Numbered from the stretch's first letter, positions 1-12,275 are shown. The stretch is DNA of 64,000 nucleotides from Symbiodinium kawagutii (GCA_009767595.1 VSDK01026008.1:861472-925471), one strand, 5' to 3'. The notes: generated by a model not told the origin, from the letters alone. A program made the numbers and translations.

Positions 1-546
1 ATCTGATTTCATACCTTTTTCAAACCAAGGTATGGAGTTATCCCAGGGAGGGGCGACCAGTGGTCATGCTGGTGTTGCTAGCTACCACGTACCCGTTACC
101 AACCATCAAACAACCAGTCCGATAAATCATACCACTGTGGCTCATGAACTTTGAAGTTCAGTTTGACCGAAACGAAAACATAAAGCAAGTATGATTGACA
201 CTTGAAGCCAGCTGAGCTTTTTGGGCACATGTTGCCCCCACTCTCTCTCTCTCTGACAATGACTGGAGCTTAGTTAGCAACCTCAATCGACCTTGTTCGT
301 GCAGGACGTTGTTCCTACCAACTTGGATTGCCAGTATCAGGACATGTCTTGCCAGTATCAGGACATGTGTGGCATTTACAGATTTGGTAGCCCGACCAGC
401 CCACCCTCCTGGTTTGCAAACGTTGCCAATCGAAGCCTTGGACAAAGTTACCAAAATTTGCATGAGTGTTGGGTCTCTCTCCTTCTCTCTCTTTCTCTCT
501 TGATGTGCCCGGACTTGCAGAGAATGAGAAATAGATGAATAGATGC

Positions 547-790
<244 letters not shown>

Positions 791-1029
791 AGATTGATGG
801 ATAGGTGGATAGATAGAAAAATGGAGAGTGCATATGCGATTTGTGCAAGTTTCAATTCACGCAGGCAAACAGAATGTTCAATAAACATATACATGTATTT
901 GTATAGATTAATTCTTGCAGTTTATGCAATGCTTCTTGATATGGTGTGAGAAATTGCTTCAACCAATATGTGCTTGCAATGCGTCCTTATCCAAGCAATC
1001 CACTTGACTGACTCTGACTCGAAGCAAAC

Positions 1030-1230
1030 ACTATGATGCCATGACAAAATGCAGTTCTCGCGACGTATGTGATGTGCATTGGGGCCGTCCTCCAGCAGTG
1101 CAAGATCACAGCTCCTCCCGCATCCGCTACTACGGACGCGACGTGAGACACCTCGAATCTTGCCGATTGAAAATTGTCTGCACAATGCGTGTTGGTAAAT
1201 GGCCATTGGGAAGGACTTGCAAGGCAAATC
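1030..1230 (-). CDS. Exon-like island, weak
   Basis: The minus frame includes SCDLALLEDGPNAHHIRREN. The plus frame is open too. No splice pair fixed. Confidence 0.25.
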
Positions 1231-1609
1231 CTTCAGGACGATTGCCAGTCTTATCTCACAATGAATTGATGTTGACTGTCATCACAGGCTTGCTGTATTA
1301 CCAACAGTCATGGCCAATACGCACAAGAAAGGCAAATAGCGGCCAAGGAAATGCTCAGAACAAGAATCACCACAACGAGAGCAAGAAGCGTCAAATGTCA
1401 AGAACCGAAATGTTTGAATGTTGTCCTATTCATTGATGGCAGTTCTCAACATTCATATTAGTGAAGCCAATGCAATATCTGCATAGTTGTTGGCTACTCT
1501 TCCTAAGTTGCTCGGTCATGAGGTTGGCAGATTGGTGGGTCGATGTTGATCGGTCTTGGCTGCCGGTGGTCAACATTGCTTGGCTTCAGTTCTCTGGCTT
1601 ATTTATTTC

Positions 1610-1775
1610 GATTGGTGTGGATTTGTGTTGGGTTGGTTGGGTTGGCTTGTTGGGATATAGTTGGGCAATAGTTGGTCATAGTGTCGCCTTGTTGAGTTGT
1701 TTGAGTTGGTTGGATTGGGTGTCGCTACACTTCCCTGGTTAGTTCTGGGTTGGTTGGGTTGGTGGTGTCTTGTTT
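1610..1775. repeat. G/T-rich degenerate GGTTG array
   Basis: Repeated ggttgggttgg motifs with strong strand asymmetry; unrelated to the neighbouring TIR families. Confidence 0.75.
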
Positions 1776-2029
1776 GGCTGCGCTCGGCTCTTGGCTGTGC
1801 CATGCGATCAACTGTCCAGTGGCGCAGGGGTGGCCCGGTGACTCTGGGCACCCTGTTGTGTACCCTTGGTCAGCATCCCATAGACCAAACTAGTCTGACG
1901 CCCAGCTATGGTATAGACTTGGGGCCAACCCATAGCCATCTTGAAGTCAAGGACAAGGTAGGAGGTACAGTAGTTGCGTTTCTTCACCCCCCTGGCAACA
2001 CATGAGACGGTCAAGAGGTGCAAGCAAGT

Positions 2030-2190
2030 GCCTTGTTGAAGCCAGCAATGAGAGCTACCGTCTCAACATCGACAACCCCAAGTTTCCCCACGCAAGTGTT
2101 GTCCCCATGGTCCCACCAACTGGTACCCCCAACTGCCTGAGCTGCTCCACCAGCCTTGGGTTGATCGCCGGCCAGTGACACGCAGGTGAC
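2030..2190. CDS. Exon-like island, strand uncertain
   Basis: Plus reads NESYRLNIDNPKFPHASVVP with very high G/C third positions. Minus in phase reads GDNTCVGKLGVVDVETVALI with a GC donor. Composition favours plus; the surrounding islands favour minus. Confidence 0.33.
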
Positions 2191-2732
2191 CGCAGGTGAA
2201 ACACGCAGCGTGCGCCCTTCGGAAATCGAGCTGTGCGATGGAAATCTGCGACGTGGAAATCGCCACCCAGAAATGACACCTGCAAAATCCCTCCAGCGAG
2301 GACAGTTATGTTGTAACATGTTGTAACCACTCACCTCCAATTACAGCGCGCTTTCTCCATCAATGCCCCAACGTCTACTGATGAATCTCATGGTTGTTTG
2401 GGAGCTGGACTGGGTGACCCAGCGCCAGCACAACCCATAGCCAATCAAACCCCAGTTACCCGGTATTGGTCAATTGTTTGATGCTATATGGCATCCACGA
2501 TCCGCGCAACCATGCGCAACAAAAAGTCGAAGTTGCTAATTGGACGGCTGCGATCACCATATGCAGGCAAATGTATCCTCTTGCATCTCCAAGTGAATGT
2601 CCCGTTGCATCTTGTCGGTCGCCTGCAGGGTAGTACCCCTAAAGTTAATTCAAGTTACAAGCTTGGTTAATGAGCCAACCAACTGTGTCATACATGTACA
2701 TACCATAGCCATACCTGGTGGTTTTCCTAGTT

Positions 2733-2774
2733 ATAACCTAAGTCAACCAACTGGGGGTGACACTCTGTATGTCC
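2733..2774. repeat. Family C terminus
   Basis: Family C ends read CAGAGTGGTACCCCCC or its complement, followed inward by a gttggtt(g)a block. Here caaccaactgggggtgacac runs to cactctg; an exon-like island lies to the right. Confidence 0.45.
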
Positions 2775-2803
2775 TGTTGATCTTCCTGTTGTCTCATGTG
2801 GCT

Positions 2804-2910
2804 GTGGGTCAAAACCCTGTACCCCTGGTTCCCCTATCATTAACCATTGTTTTCCCACTACTATTGCTGCTTATTATCCACCTCTACTGATGGTTAATTT
2901 TGACCCATAG
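2804..2910. repeat. Family E TIR element
   Basis: Family E has ends TGTGGGTCAAAA and TTTTGACCCACAG with an internal ggttcccc..cattaaccattg block. Here the left end is ctgtgggtcaaaaccctgta and the right end aattttgacccatag. It lies in the intron that starts at 2916 (minus). Confidence 0.72.
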
Positions 2911-2916
2911 TCTCAC

Positions 2917-3060
2917 GTCTGTTCGCTAAACTCCACAAGTTGGTTTTTCAATGGCTCCGTCAGGCTGTCGCGCGTCAAAACAAGGCCAGGCACGTCTCCT
3001 GGATTTAAAAATTGCAACGCTTTCGCGTGCTGTGACTCCATGGACGGGCCTGGCCAAGGG
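2917..3060 (-). CDS. Exon-like island ending at GTGAGA
   Basis: The minus frame reads MESQHAKALQFLNPGDVPGL, then TRDSLTEPLKNQLVEFSEQ, ending at a consensus GTGAGA donor (2911-2916). The family E terminus (atgggtcaaaa) starts within 8 bp of the donor, so the repeat fills the following intron. The 5' boundary is unclear and may extend to about 3110. Confidence 0.52.
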
Positions 3061-3689
3061 GTGCACATGGGAAACGCAAGGCATGAAAGATCACCCAGCC
3101 CCATACGGCGCCGCGGAGTGGTGCCCCCCATGTTGGTGATCTTAGGTTATGAGTAGGGTAAGTATCAGTTACAGTTAGAGGTATGGTTAGATTATGGTTA
3201 CAGTTATGAGTAGGTTAAGTATCAGTTGGTGCTATGGTTAAATGGCTTCTTGACCAACTCAGCGCACCACTCTGCGTGGATTAATAAAATGGGTGCAGTG
3301 ATCCGTGGTGTATTGCCCAAAAACTTTCTTTGTATGGTGGATATCTAAGTACACAAGTGGGTTATTAGATAAGTATACCAACATGTTCAGGCTGGTTTGA
3401 GGCTAACATCAATCTTGGGCGTCTATTGGAATCCTGCTCTGCCAACAATGTCTATCCGCCTGAGCTATAGGGACATTGACCGGCTTGCTGTCAGAACGAC
3501 AACCCTTTGACAGGACAAAGTTTCTTTGCTAGAAGCTACCTGAAGGGGATTGCTGGTTTACATCATGAATTTCAAACTCAATAAATGATGAACTGAGCCT
3601 GTCCAGTTTCGCTGAGGGTTGCCTTCTCCGGGATTTGTTTCAACTGTTTCCTTTTTTTCTTCCTTGCTTTTGTTTGGTTGTTGTCATCT

Positions 3690-3910
3690 CTTTGCGGATT
3701 CCGCTGATGATGGCATTCGCAGATCGTCGCGGAGAGTTGCAAGTTAGCATTGTGGGTATGTTGGCCGGCTTGGCTTTTGGTGTGTGGCACTCATACCCAC
3801 TGGCCGCCCAGGAAATGGCTGTCCCTTCCTCGGCGGTTGCTGTGGCCTGTGCAGGTGAACAGTTCACACATTTGTTACCCAGGCACCTCGATAGTGCCGC
3901 CTCTGCTGTC
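3690..3910. CDS. Exon-like island, strand uncertain
   Basis: Open on both strands: plus includes GELQVSIVGMLAGLAFGVWH, minus includes CVNCSPAQATATAEEGTAIS. GC-rich relative to flanks. No domain, no firm splice pair. Confidence 0.28.
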
Positions 3911-4109
3911 ACCATAGCAATAACGTAACCATAACCAAGTAAAGGGATGGAGCATCCGGGTGATTGTGGATCTTCCATGGGTGATATCGTTAGACATGGC
4001 CAATCCATGGTATGTATAAACGGTGGGTCGATCAACAGTTTCCAAAGTATTACGAGGTGGTACTACAAGGTGGGCTCGCCTAGTCATAAGTTGCTAGGCC
4101 ATTTCACTG

Positions 4110-4190
4110 CAGTTCCAGTCTTCGCGGCCGTGCTTCGGCGGTGGCGCCAGCACACTGATGAGCAGTTGCATCCATCGGTGCTGCGAGCCA
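4110..4190. CDS. Exon-like island, strand uncertain
   Basis: Plus: an acceptor (catttcactgcag) opens PVFAAVLRRWRQHTDEQLHP with a GC donor at AATG|GCTAGT. Minus is open in another frame, alanine-rich. Plus is the better reading here. Confidence 0.32.
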
Positions 4191-4320
4191 TTAATGGCTA
4201 GTGACCTTGTCATTTAACATCATTTAGGGCCACTAGCCATTAAAGGCCAAATTACACTTGTCATTAATGGCTAGTGACCTTGTCATCATTTAACTTTAGG
4301 GCCACATATGGCCAAATTAG
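4186..4320. repeat. Tandem duplication, unit about 73 bp
   Basis: cattaatggctagtgacctt followed by gtcat and a ttaggcc-type end occurs twice, at 4190 and 4263. Confidence 0.8.
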
Positions 4321-4477
4321 ATCAAATTAGTTCATCATGTCATAATACGGGCCCAGTTTTCACAAACAAAAACATGGTCCATTGAGCCAGTGTTAGCCGT
4401 TAGCCATATTGAACCATAATCAATTAGTCATCATTAATTATCAGCCCTTCATTCGCCATTAACCAACGATTACGGCA

Positions 4478-4690
4478 TCATAAGCCATCACCAACCATGG
4501 CCACCCGTTGCTTCACGTTGTTTCGACCCGCCCGCATCGATGCCTTCACTCGTTGGCATCGTGGCTGTTGTCCCAAGGCGGCCTCGGCGTAGCCGCTTGG
4601 AGCGATGACGGTGTCCTCTTTGGAAACGATCCCCTGGGACATAGAAATCACCGTGCAATGACGAAGAACAACTACTGCGCTTGGTGGTTG
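4478..4690. CDS. Exon-like island next to a family B element, strand uncertain
   Basis: Minus reads VISMSQGIVSKEDTVIAPSG after an acceptor (caccaagcgcag) supplied by family B copy 4675-4780. Plus reads GGLGVAAWSDDGVLFGNDPL. Minus is preferred because the repeat end gives the acceptor. Confidence 0.36.
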
Positions 4691-4780
4691 AACCACCCGC
4701 ATGAAAAATATATTAGTCAACCAGCCCTTTGTTAGTAATTACGAGGGAAAATAAAACAAAAAAATTACACCAGCAGCCAG
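4675..4780. repeat. Family B TIR element
   Basis: Family B has ends CTGG(C/T)TGGTGGTTTCAA and TTCAAACCACCAGCCAG, with an internal accaacc(a)tttgttagt block. Here the ends are ctgcgcttggtggttgaacc and tacaccagcagccag. Confidence 0.68.
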
Positions 4781-5124
4781 AACTATATTCGCCATACCAG
4801 ACCCGTATGGTGTAGTGCTCAATATTCTTAGTGAATGTCATTGGCACTGATTCATGAGAATCAACGGTTTTAACTTTGGCGGTCCTCAGGTGTTTTAGAA
4901 AGTGCCAAGGGCCAGTCAACTACGGTTTAAACACATATAACATATTCAACAAAATCAATAATCAGTATGCAAACCAGCAAACACATTCAAAAACTATCAT
5001 CAATAACTAGCCATCAAAATTATCAATATGATCAGCCAGTATATTAGAGCCAAGATTTCATCAAAGTTCTGACCAACAAATGCTTAGCTGTTCATCAACA
5101 ACTATCACCTTTACTTTCTTTGCA

Positions 5125-5400
5125 GTTGGTAGCAACCCCAGCTGCGGCTAGCAGGGCCTTCCTTGAAGCCCCTGCCCCTATCCCTGAGAATGGTAGCCCC
5201 TGAGCTGCTGGGCCCATGAACATGACCTCAACCAGTCATCGTTCAACCACGATCCTTGGCCCTCGTTGATGGAGGTCATGCGCCGCCCTGATGGCATCCA
5301 GTCCAAGCGAAGGCTGTTGGGATGTTCACTCATCGCTTGTGGAGGGGTGCTTGTGCCTCATAGTAGCCACATTTCTTGGCTCGGGTGAATCAACCCTAGC
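5125..5400. CDS. Exon-like islands, coding strand uncertain
   Basis: Minus: one frame, broken by a single TGA, reads LGLDAIRAAHDLHQRGPRIV and, past the stop, MGPAAQGLPFSGIGAGASRK. Plus: a strong acceptor (cacctttactttctttgcag, AG at 5123-5124) opens LVATPAAASRAFLEAPAPIP, and a later stretch ends at a GTGAAT donor. Good splice signals favour plus; the peptide and the neighbours favour minus. Confidence 0.32.
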
Positions 5401-5552
5401 AGATCAACCATGGATGGCTGGCGATACCCCACCTCCATATTAATAAACTATCATTGTTGAACCACCCCTATGAAAAATAGGCTTGTAAACTGTCATAAAC
5501 AAATTTGGCCAATGAACCAATCCACATCAATCCATGTTGGCTATCATACTCG

Positions 5553-5660
5553 GATCTCATCCAAGAAGCAATGATCCATACTCCTCCAGGTAGCTCTTGC
5601 CTGTCTGATGTCCTCGATTCCCGACCTGCGCAGCGCTGTAGCTCCCAGGCAGTCCCAAGC
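5553..5660 (-). CDS. Exon-like island open in all three minus frames
   Basis: Frames read LRRSGIEDIRQARATWRSMD (ends at a GTATGA donor), SAAQVGNRGHQTGKSYLEEY, and RQELPGGVWIIASWMRSEYD. The first fits the best donor. The frame cannot be chosen without transcript data. Confidence 0.38.
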
Positions 5661-5814
5661 ACCCTTCATTATCCACCGTTATTCACCCATCCAACCCTTT
5701 TTTTTCCGTTGGGGCTTCCCACAGTTTGCCCCATGGAAATGCAATTGAAGCATTGCTACGCCTTATTTCCACTACCAGCCGTTGAATTCTCCACAATCCA
5801 AAAATTTGGGGTTC

Positions 5815-5962
5815 AACCCGCTGCACCCTGTGGTCACCGCAGCCTGCAACCAATCGCGGCCGCTGCTGGTCTTGACCACAGCCCATTGGTCTTCGCCGGT
5901 GAACAGCACTCCCGCGGTCTCCAGAAGCAATCGGCCCTGCGCGGCTGGAGCTATCTCTACGG
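5815..5962 (-). CDS. Exon-like island starting at a family D element
   Basis: The acceptor is the AG of CACATCCAG, the terminus of family D copy 5963-6102. The frame reads VEIAPAAQGRLLLETAGVLF, then WAVVKTSSGRDWLQAAVTTG, with a GTTGAA donor. The plus strand is open in phase but with poorer residues. Unknown function. Confidence 0.48.
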
Positions 5963-6102
5963 CTGGATGTGCAGCTGGGGTTCACTTCCTGGGATGCAAC
6001 CCTTATAGGTTTGGAAAAAGTTTCTTATATCTCCTATCAATAACAGTGGGCCATGGTTTATCAGCAGGTACTCCAGGTACTACCTGAAGATGCATATCCA
6101 AG
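5963..6102. repeat. Family D TIR element abutting exon 5815-5962
   Basis: Family D has ends CTTGGATGTGCA and TGCACATCCAAG around a core with repeated ggttata and gctgaac pieces. Here the ends are ctggatgtgcag and tgcatatccaag. Confidence 0.68.
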
Positions 6103-7097
6103 TACCAAGGAGACGTGAGAAACACACAGCCTGTGGTAGATACTCACCGGGATGGAGAATCGCCATATTTGATAGGATTTGATAGGGAAACCCTGGGAAC
6201 CTATCTACCCATGGGTGACCATTGAAAAAATCATCTACCAGGATGCACAAAATCCCAACCACATCCAACCACCATCTTCAAGAGTTCAGCTACAGCTGAG
6301 TACGATCAGGTGGCCTGACCCTTCAACCCACGTTTCGCTGGTTCGCCAGCAGGTTCATCCAGCTATGCCACCGTTTGGGTAGAAACCAAGCTTCGACAAA
6401 AACATTTGCGGCTGGGCACGCTAGAGAAGGAGATGTTTGTACGGGCTTCTTTTTGCCATGCGAAGATCACGCCGCTCCAACCCTTTGCCTCGAATGTTGA
6501 ATGTACAAAGACTTATGGCTTTTGCATGTAATTACAAACATATTAGCAAACATGCGTGTCGTCTGCAGGCTTCTGCAGGGTGTACTTTCAAATGGTTCCC
6601 CAGAACAAGCCGTACAACAACAAGCACAAAAATTGCACAATGGCTTTATTATACAATTGAAAATGGACAACCACAATCCTTTTGCACATGTTGGGGAAGC
6701 ATACGTTTTTCCTTCCATGGTGCGTCTTACCTTTCAGTCCATGCAATCAAGCCACCAAACAAAAAGTAATGAGAATGGTAGATCGAGATTTCCCGAAGTT
6801 ATTTGGCGGTAAATCACCATGGATTCAAAGTGAGCAACTGGTGGTGCGAACAAATGGATACACCAGGAGCAATGAGGCACCTTGACCCTAAACTGCTGGA
6901 AATCCCCTCAATACTGGGTATCAATTATGAACCCCTCAAAATGACACTTGTGCAATGAAGTATGAATCATACCCCACCCCCCTGACCCCCCTGGCATCAA
7001 TTCTACCTTCATTCATGAAAAAATAAAAAATCTACCATTTGGTGAACGAGCACTCCTAGTGGCTCCTGGCCTGGCTCGCCGGCCTAGCACTGTCTGG

Positions 7098-7156
7098 CTC
7101 CAAGCAGCTTCCTCACCCCCGCCTCCTCCAGGGTCAGCAGGTCACCTTCCTTCTTC
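7098..7156 (-). CDS. Short exon-like island
   Basis: An acceptor (cgtcgttggatcag) opens KKEGDLLTLEEAGVRKLLG, with a GC or GA donor just after. A strongly amphipathic helix with good codon usage. It may be the next exon after 7381-7506. Confidence 0.45.
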
Positions 7157-7380
7157 CTGATCCAACGACGGGGAAGCCAAGACAACAGGTGGATGCACCA
7201 GGCCTTATTGCATGAATGTGCAAATGACCGTATGTACATATGTGCATACATGCATGACTACGAGGTACATAAACACATAAAACATATATCAAAATAGAAA
7301 ATGGTTTCAAAGGTTTCAAACATAATTTCACCTGCAACATCCTCCAATCCGCCACCACTTCCATGCTCTTGGTTCCTCAC

Positions 7381-7506
7381 CCCGGTTCGCAACACCAAGG
7401 CGCGTGGCGAAGCTTTCCGAAGCCTCAAGGTCTAGGCCCGGAGTGGCTTTGCTCCACTTCATCTCAGTCCTCCCGCGGCCAAGCTGCTGGCATGGCTGAA
7501 CTCACA
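7381..7506 (-). CDS. Exon-like island next to a family C element
   Basis: The minus frame reads QQLGRGRTEMKWSKATPGLD, then EASESFATRLGVANR, ending at a GTGAGG donor. The family C terminus CAGAGTGGTACCCCCC begins at 7532, so the repeat would lie in the intron just upstream on this strand. Confidence 0.47.
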
Positions 7507-7531
7507 GGTATCGCTGGCACCGCTGATCATG

Positions 7532-7590
7532 CAGAGTGGTACCCCCCAAAAACGTCATAAGTTGGTTGAGATTCGCCATTGAACAAGTCA
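7532..7590. repeat. Family C terminus
   Basis: Reads cagagtggtaccccccaaaa then ataagttggttgagattcgc. Island 7381-7506 lies to its left. Confidence 0.55.
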
Positions 7591-7599
7591 TGTCTACCA

Positions 7600-8090
7600 C
7601 TTGCCTGGACTTGCCTGGATTTGCATGGATTCGTCTGAACCTAAAGAGACCCCGTGGGGCCAGATGATATCGGGACATCCCAACTGGCAGCAACGGTTCC
7701 ACCGCAGCTACAATCGGAGAGCCGGATCAGACAAACGTCTGTGGTACCAATGACGAGGAAGAAACATAGACCTTGTTACTAGGGAAGTTGATAAGCTATT
7801 GATGGTCAACGAATAATTTTTAGGATGGTCAATGATGGCAGTTCGGCTAGATGCAACCCCTCCGGCTTCACGCAATTGTGAGTTGATATGATTTTTGACA
7901 CAGTGATACCCTCATAGTCGAAAGTTGACACATAGATCATAGGCCAACCAATGACAGCTCAGATTTAATCTGAGCTAAGCATTGCCAAAAACCATACTTG
8001 TCCAAGTTGTAGAGATTTAAAACCAAAAACTACAGGAGTAACATGTGACAAGTGTAGCAAAGTTTTGCATCTAAGTTTGTCTCCTTTTCG
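7600..8090. other. No gene seen; AT-rich intron or intergenic DNA
   Basis: Short direct repeats and no frame of quality. The same applies to 8300-9290 (gatggtt-type simple DNA near 8930-9030), 13100-13990 and 18420-18600. Confidence 0.5.
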
Positions 8091-8147
8091 CCATGAGTTA
8101 TGATAACCATTGGCGAACCACTATCAATCACTGGTTGCTACTCAAAC

Positions 8148-8247
8148 TCGCAAGCCGATCGCCCGGCCACAACCAGCCCCCCGAGTCCAAAGCACTACGT
8201 TCATCCAAGGGATGTGTCCGCTGTCGCTGTCGCCCCACCAAGGAAAC
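8148..8247 (-). CDS. Exon-like island, about 33 codons
   Basis: An acceptor (ccaattcacag) opens VSLVGRQRQRTHPLDERSAL, then DSGGWLWPGDRLA, with a GTTTGA donor. The plus frame is Cys/Arg-rich and less convincing. Confidence 0.42.
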
Positions 8248-9301
8248 CTGTGAATTGGTCAGGGTTCAGGTGACGAAACGCCATGGACCGGTGTGAACGA
8301 CTTAGGCTGAGTTCATCTATCTTTGAGTTGACTTGACTTAACATATTTGTTCATTCCCAACTATTAGCTCTATCTTAGCTTAACTGTCGTTTAGATACGC
8401 TGACTCACTGTTTATGCCTGAGCAATTCTAGATATGTTGGTTGTTTAAGTGGCTTGTTCCTGGTTAGTGGTTGCTGATTATTCCGAAGCACTGATATTTA
8501 AAGGAGTAGCACTATCTATTTTACGTGTACATGTATGGGAAATGTGTGGACACGCTGTCAAAAAATCCTATGCAGGCCTGCTGAATTATTGACCTTTATA
8601 CTTCATACATGTTACTAGTCTCAATGAAAGTTGAGGGAACGCAACGGCCAAGACAAGAATAGACACAAACAATTTTGTTGGTGATGCTTGACCTTGAGTC
8701 CATGCAAACCATGACCAACACATGGGTCCCAACAAAAACTAGTTTGGTCATTGATGCCAACAAATGCCAACAACAGGGGGAGTTTCACTGCTGCGCGCGG
8801 TTTTTACAAACACAGTTTGGCGTTTGTCACGTTGATTGGGCAGGTTATGGGATGCTCAGTGGGGGCATGGGGTATTGAACTATAGCCATGTTGACCACCA
8901 AGCCGCTGAGCAGCTCAATCAGGTGTCAGTGGTAAATGATGGTTAATGATAGGTTTATCATAGGTTATATTGATGATGGTTCATGGTTAAATGATGGTTT
9001 ATGATGATGGTTAGTGATGGTTTTTTTATTCCAAAACCTTTCCTGCCATGCAAAAAAAAAAACATGCGCATAGCTTCGTAGCTGAACAACAGTGACGGAC
9101 CGGTGGCTGAACCAAGTTGTCCGCTTCGGGAACAAAGATCTAGGCCCCGGACCCTGAAATGGAAAGCACCAAATCTGTCAGAAATCGGTGAAACCGTCAC
9201 CATCCATCACCATCATCAACCACCCTCACCCACCACTAAATCATCATTGACAACCCTCAAGTTCACCATGAGTCCTCTTTCACATGAGTCACTCCAGCTC
9301 A

Positions 9302-9438
9302 CTACGCTGGTTCTTTGACGCCGCCAAGATGCTGCTTGAAGTCCTTCATCTGCGATTTACCGGGCGCATGGCTCAAATCACCGATCTGTACCTCGCAGCC
9401 AGTGGTACCCTGAGGGTTCTGTACCGCCCCAGCTGTGA
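9302..9438 (-). CDS. Exon-like island, coding strand uncertain
   Basis: Minus: an acceptor (ttcaaactcacag) opens GAVQNPQGTTGCEVQIGDLS to a TAG. Plus: FDAAKMLLEVLHLRFTGRMA ends at a consensus GTGAGT donor (9434-9439). Third-position G/C is about equal, so the strand is unresolved. Confidence 0.35.
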
Positions 9439-10061
9439 GTTTGAATGGACGCAAATGGTTGGTAAAGGGATGTTGCTTGAGGGAGTTGGTGCTGGCAAAA
9501 TGAACATCAGTTGTGATAGTTGCGAGGCAAGCAAACATCACAATGTCCACCAATCTACAGCTGGCGGAATGCTTGCACGAAACACGAGAACGTGAAACAA
9601 ACTGCTCTGGGTCAATACCTTGTACCCCTTGCATCCCAAGCTTTTTCAGTAGATGACCAGTCGCTAGTTAAGCTGTTGGGATGTGAACTGCTATCCACGG
9701 CTGTTGGCCAACCCTGGTTATGACCCAGCTCGCCATGTGGACCTAAAGATCTCAGCTACCATTTTGGGGGCACAACCTGAGGACAGGTCTGGTGATGGGT
9801 CAACGCATGTCAGGCAGCAGTTGTAACCTGACCGTCCATCCCACAAGACGGACGACTACAAACCGGCAACATATCAGACTGGTGGTTCCTACCCTGCTAC
9901 GATCAATTGACATCCATTGAGCTATGCCAATGACCTATCATCTAGTTATCAATGACCCATTATTTAACTATCCATTATATAACTGTCCATGTCTATAAGC
10001 ACTATGAGCCACCCTTTAGCTTCAGCAACCACGCTTAGCCAGGTATGATCAAGCAGGTTCA

Positions 10062-10190
10062 GCCACGCTCCGCCAAGTGGCGAAGTCCCGTTTTCGGTCC
10101 TTCTGCCGGCCCACCGCTGCCCAGTGATTTTCCTGAAGCTGCCAGGGGCCCTGCTGAGAGTGTCACGGCTCTGGTCACCCCTGTGATTTG
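10062..10190 (-). CDS. Exon-like island, small-residue rich
   Basis: The minus frame reads GVTRAVTLSAGPLAASGKSL, then GPKTGLRHLAERG before a TGA. The plus frame is open but less balanced. Confidence 0.42.
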
Positions 10191-11310
10191 TTTGGAGACT
10201 GGTCCGTGATGGGAAAATAAGACCAATGATTTGCCAACAACTATATGGCTGTGGGTCATGTCGCATCCCCTGGATGACCAATCTAGTCTGGCTAGGCATG
10301 TTCACCTAGCCATTAGCTGGGTGGTCAACATCGACCCAGAGCCTTATTCCTACCATCCATCATGCTACGGATACCCTGCAGAGCTTCTAGTCGCCCCCCT
10401 GCAACCACCAGCCGGATTTGCTACAGTTGAAAAGCAAAGAACACCGCATGCTCCGCCAACGCAAACCAGCCAGCTGCGGGAAAGGGGCGACAATGACTGT
10501 ATCCACCAGAAACTACAATCATATCAGTTATGAACCAAGAAACATTTACTATCAATATCCAACCATTCACCTTAATCCATTCTGTGACATCAAGCGGAAA
10601 TGATCAGCCAAGGTTCACCGGGATAGATGGCACCGTGTTTCCTCAAAAACTTCTTGGCTTCTTCATAGCCTCAGCAGCGAATGTGGTGCGAGATTTGGAA
10701 CCTCAAGAATTGATCGGTAGAAAGGGGTTGGCAACATCACACCTAAGAATGGCCACCAGTGGGTAATAGTAGGGGATAACAAACTAACAGTAGCGGTGAA
10801 ACAGTTATACCTATAGGTCTTGTGTACCAAAAAAGTGCTGGAACCAATATTGGCCATTTCTTGTGAAGCAGCCATGCTTTTGTTGACGTAGCATCTCCAC
10901 CAGTGACGGTGTCAAACTCTTCTGGGAAGTTGCAGAATCTATTTGTTTGAAGCTGGTAGTGACTTTGTTGTTGGTCATGGCCGCCACCTGTCAAGCGATC
11001 AAAAAAGCTTGCAAACACCACCGCACGCACGTACTAGAAGTTCTGCGGTACTGTCGAGAAATCAATGGTGGGAAAATACGCTGTAGATATGACCAGAGAT
11101 TTCTGAAGCCACACGGCCCCGAGGCAGCTGTCCAGTGTGCACAGGATGCATCTCCAAGAGCTGCAGGCGCATAGGATTATAAGCGAGCAATCTTCGCCCC
11201 ATGGCCGACTATCATGGGAAGCAGAGTTGATGTCAAGCCAACATGTTTTTTACGTAGTCCAGGAAAATAATTTCAGGCATAAAACGCCCCAGTCGCAGTT
11301 TTAGGCACAG

Positions 11311-11406
11311 GGGGTTGCTCGAAATAGGGAACCATAAAATGGTTGGTTTCTGACCCAAGACATTCATATTGAGGATTGGGGGTGCCCCCATGTTGAAACA
11401 AAACCC
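11311..11406. repeat. Family A TIR element, diverged
   Basis: Family A has ends of the form TTTCTCAAAATAGGGG and CCCCTATTTTGAGAAA around an AT-rich core of about 60 bp. Here the ends are ttgctcgaaataggg and ccccatgttgaaac, and the core keeps aaaatggttggttt. Confidence 0.6.
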
Positions 11407-11706
11407 CAGATACCTGGTACCACAAAGACCAAGCAAGAAACCAACTAACTATGCACACCTAAAGATGTACAAAAAGATGTCCCTCAGTCATCTTGCAGTT
11501 TACACACCGAGGAAACGGAAGCAAATGGAAGCAGTGTATGATCCCAGCTCAGCATGGTTCACCACCGGCACAGTTCCCATCAGCCAGTCCCCAGCTTGCC
11601 ATGACCAACCTGAGGAATTCACCGTTTATTCAGCTGTCTCCCCAAGATTCCCTGGAACAAATGAGGATTTTGCGGCCAGTCATTCACCGTGAGGGATCCA
11701 GGCTAC

Positions 11707-11836
11707 CCCCAGGCTGATGCTCGGCGGCGGCGCCCAGCGACTCAACAGGCGGCCGCCCTTGGAAGTGGCGTGTTGCTCCGCCTTGCTCCAAGCCAAGCTC
11801 TCCTGGAACGAGCGCTCGCTTGAACCGATTCCTCAT
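11707..11836 (-). CDS. Exon-like island with GTAGCC donor
   Basis: The minus frame reads MRNRFKRALVPGELGLEQGG, then HFQGRPPVESLGAAAEHQPG, ending at GGG|GTAGCC. The ATG at 11834-11836 may be internal, with an AG nearby. Strongly GC-rich against AT-rich flanks. Confidence 0.48.
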
Positions 11837-12275
11837 GGCTTCATGGGACCGGGATTCTCCGGTTAGAAGTTGGTGAAGATTTGCCGAAACTATTCGTGAA
11901 CTATGATTTGTGGTAGTACTATGGGTGAACTATGACTATGCTTAATGATAGTCAATGATGGATGTGTGTGATTGCCAGGTTGTTGGCATTCGCTATTCAA
12001 ATCGAACTGTACCTACATGATCCTACATGTATCCAGGCTGTATCCACCATGAGTCTGATCGTGAGCCATGTTTTAACCTAAGTTCAATAACTGGGAGGTA
12101 CCTCTCTGTAACGATCTCGGCCAACGACGAATAACCACCAATGGTTCAGCACGAGCCAGATTAACAAATGATTAAACAGGATGATTTGGGCCAGCTGCCC
12201 AAATAATGTCAGCCGCGCAGATTTGCCAGAGGAGCCAAAAGACATCAATCCAAGCAAAGAAGAGAAAATCATCAT

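Noticed and set aside
6501-6812. Plus ORF of 103 codons
   Set aside because: Peptide partly plausible (SNGSPEQAVQQQAQKL) but low G/C at third positions, no splice signals, and against the prevailing strand. Left undecided rather than listed.
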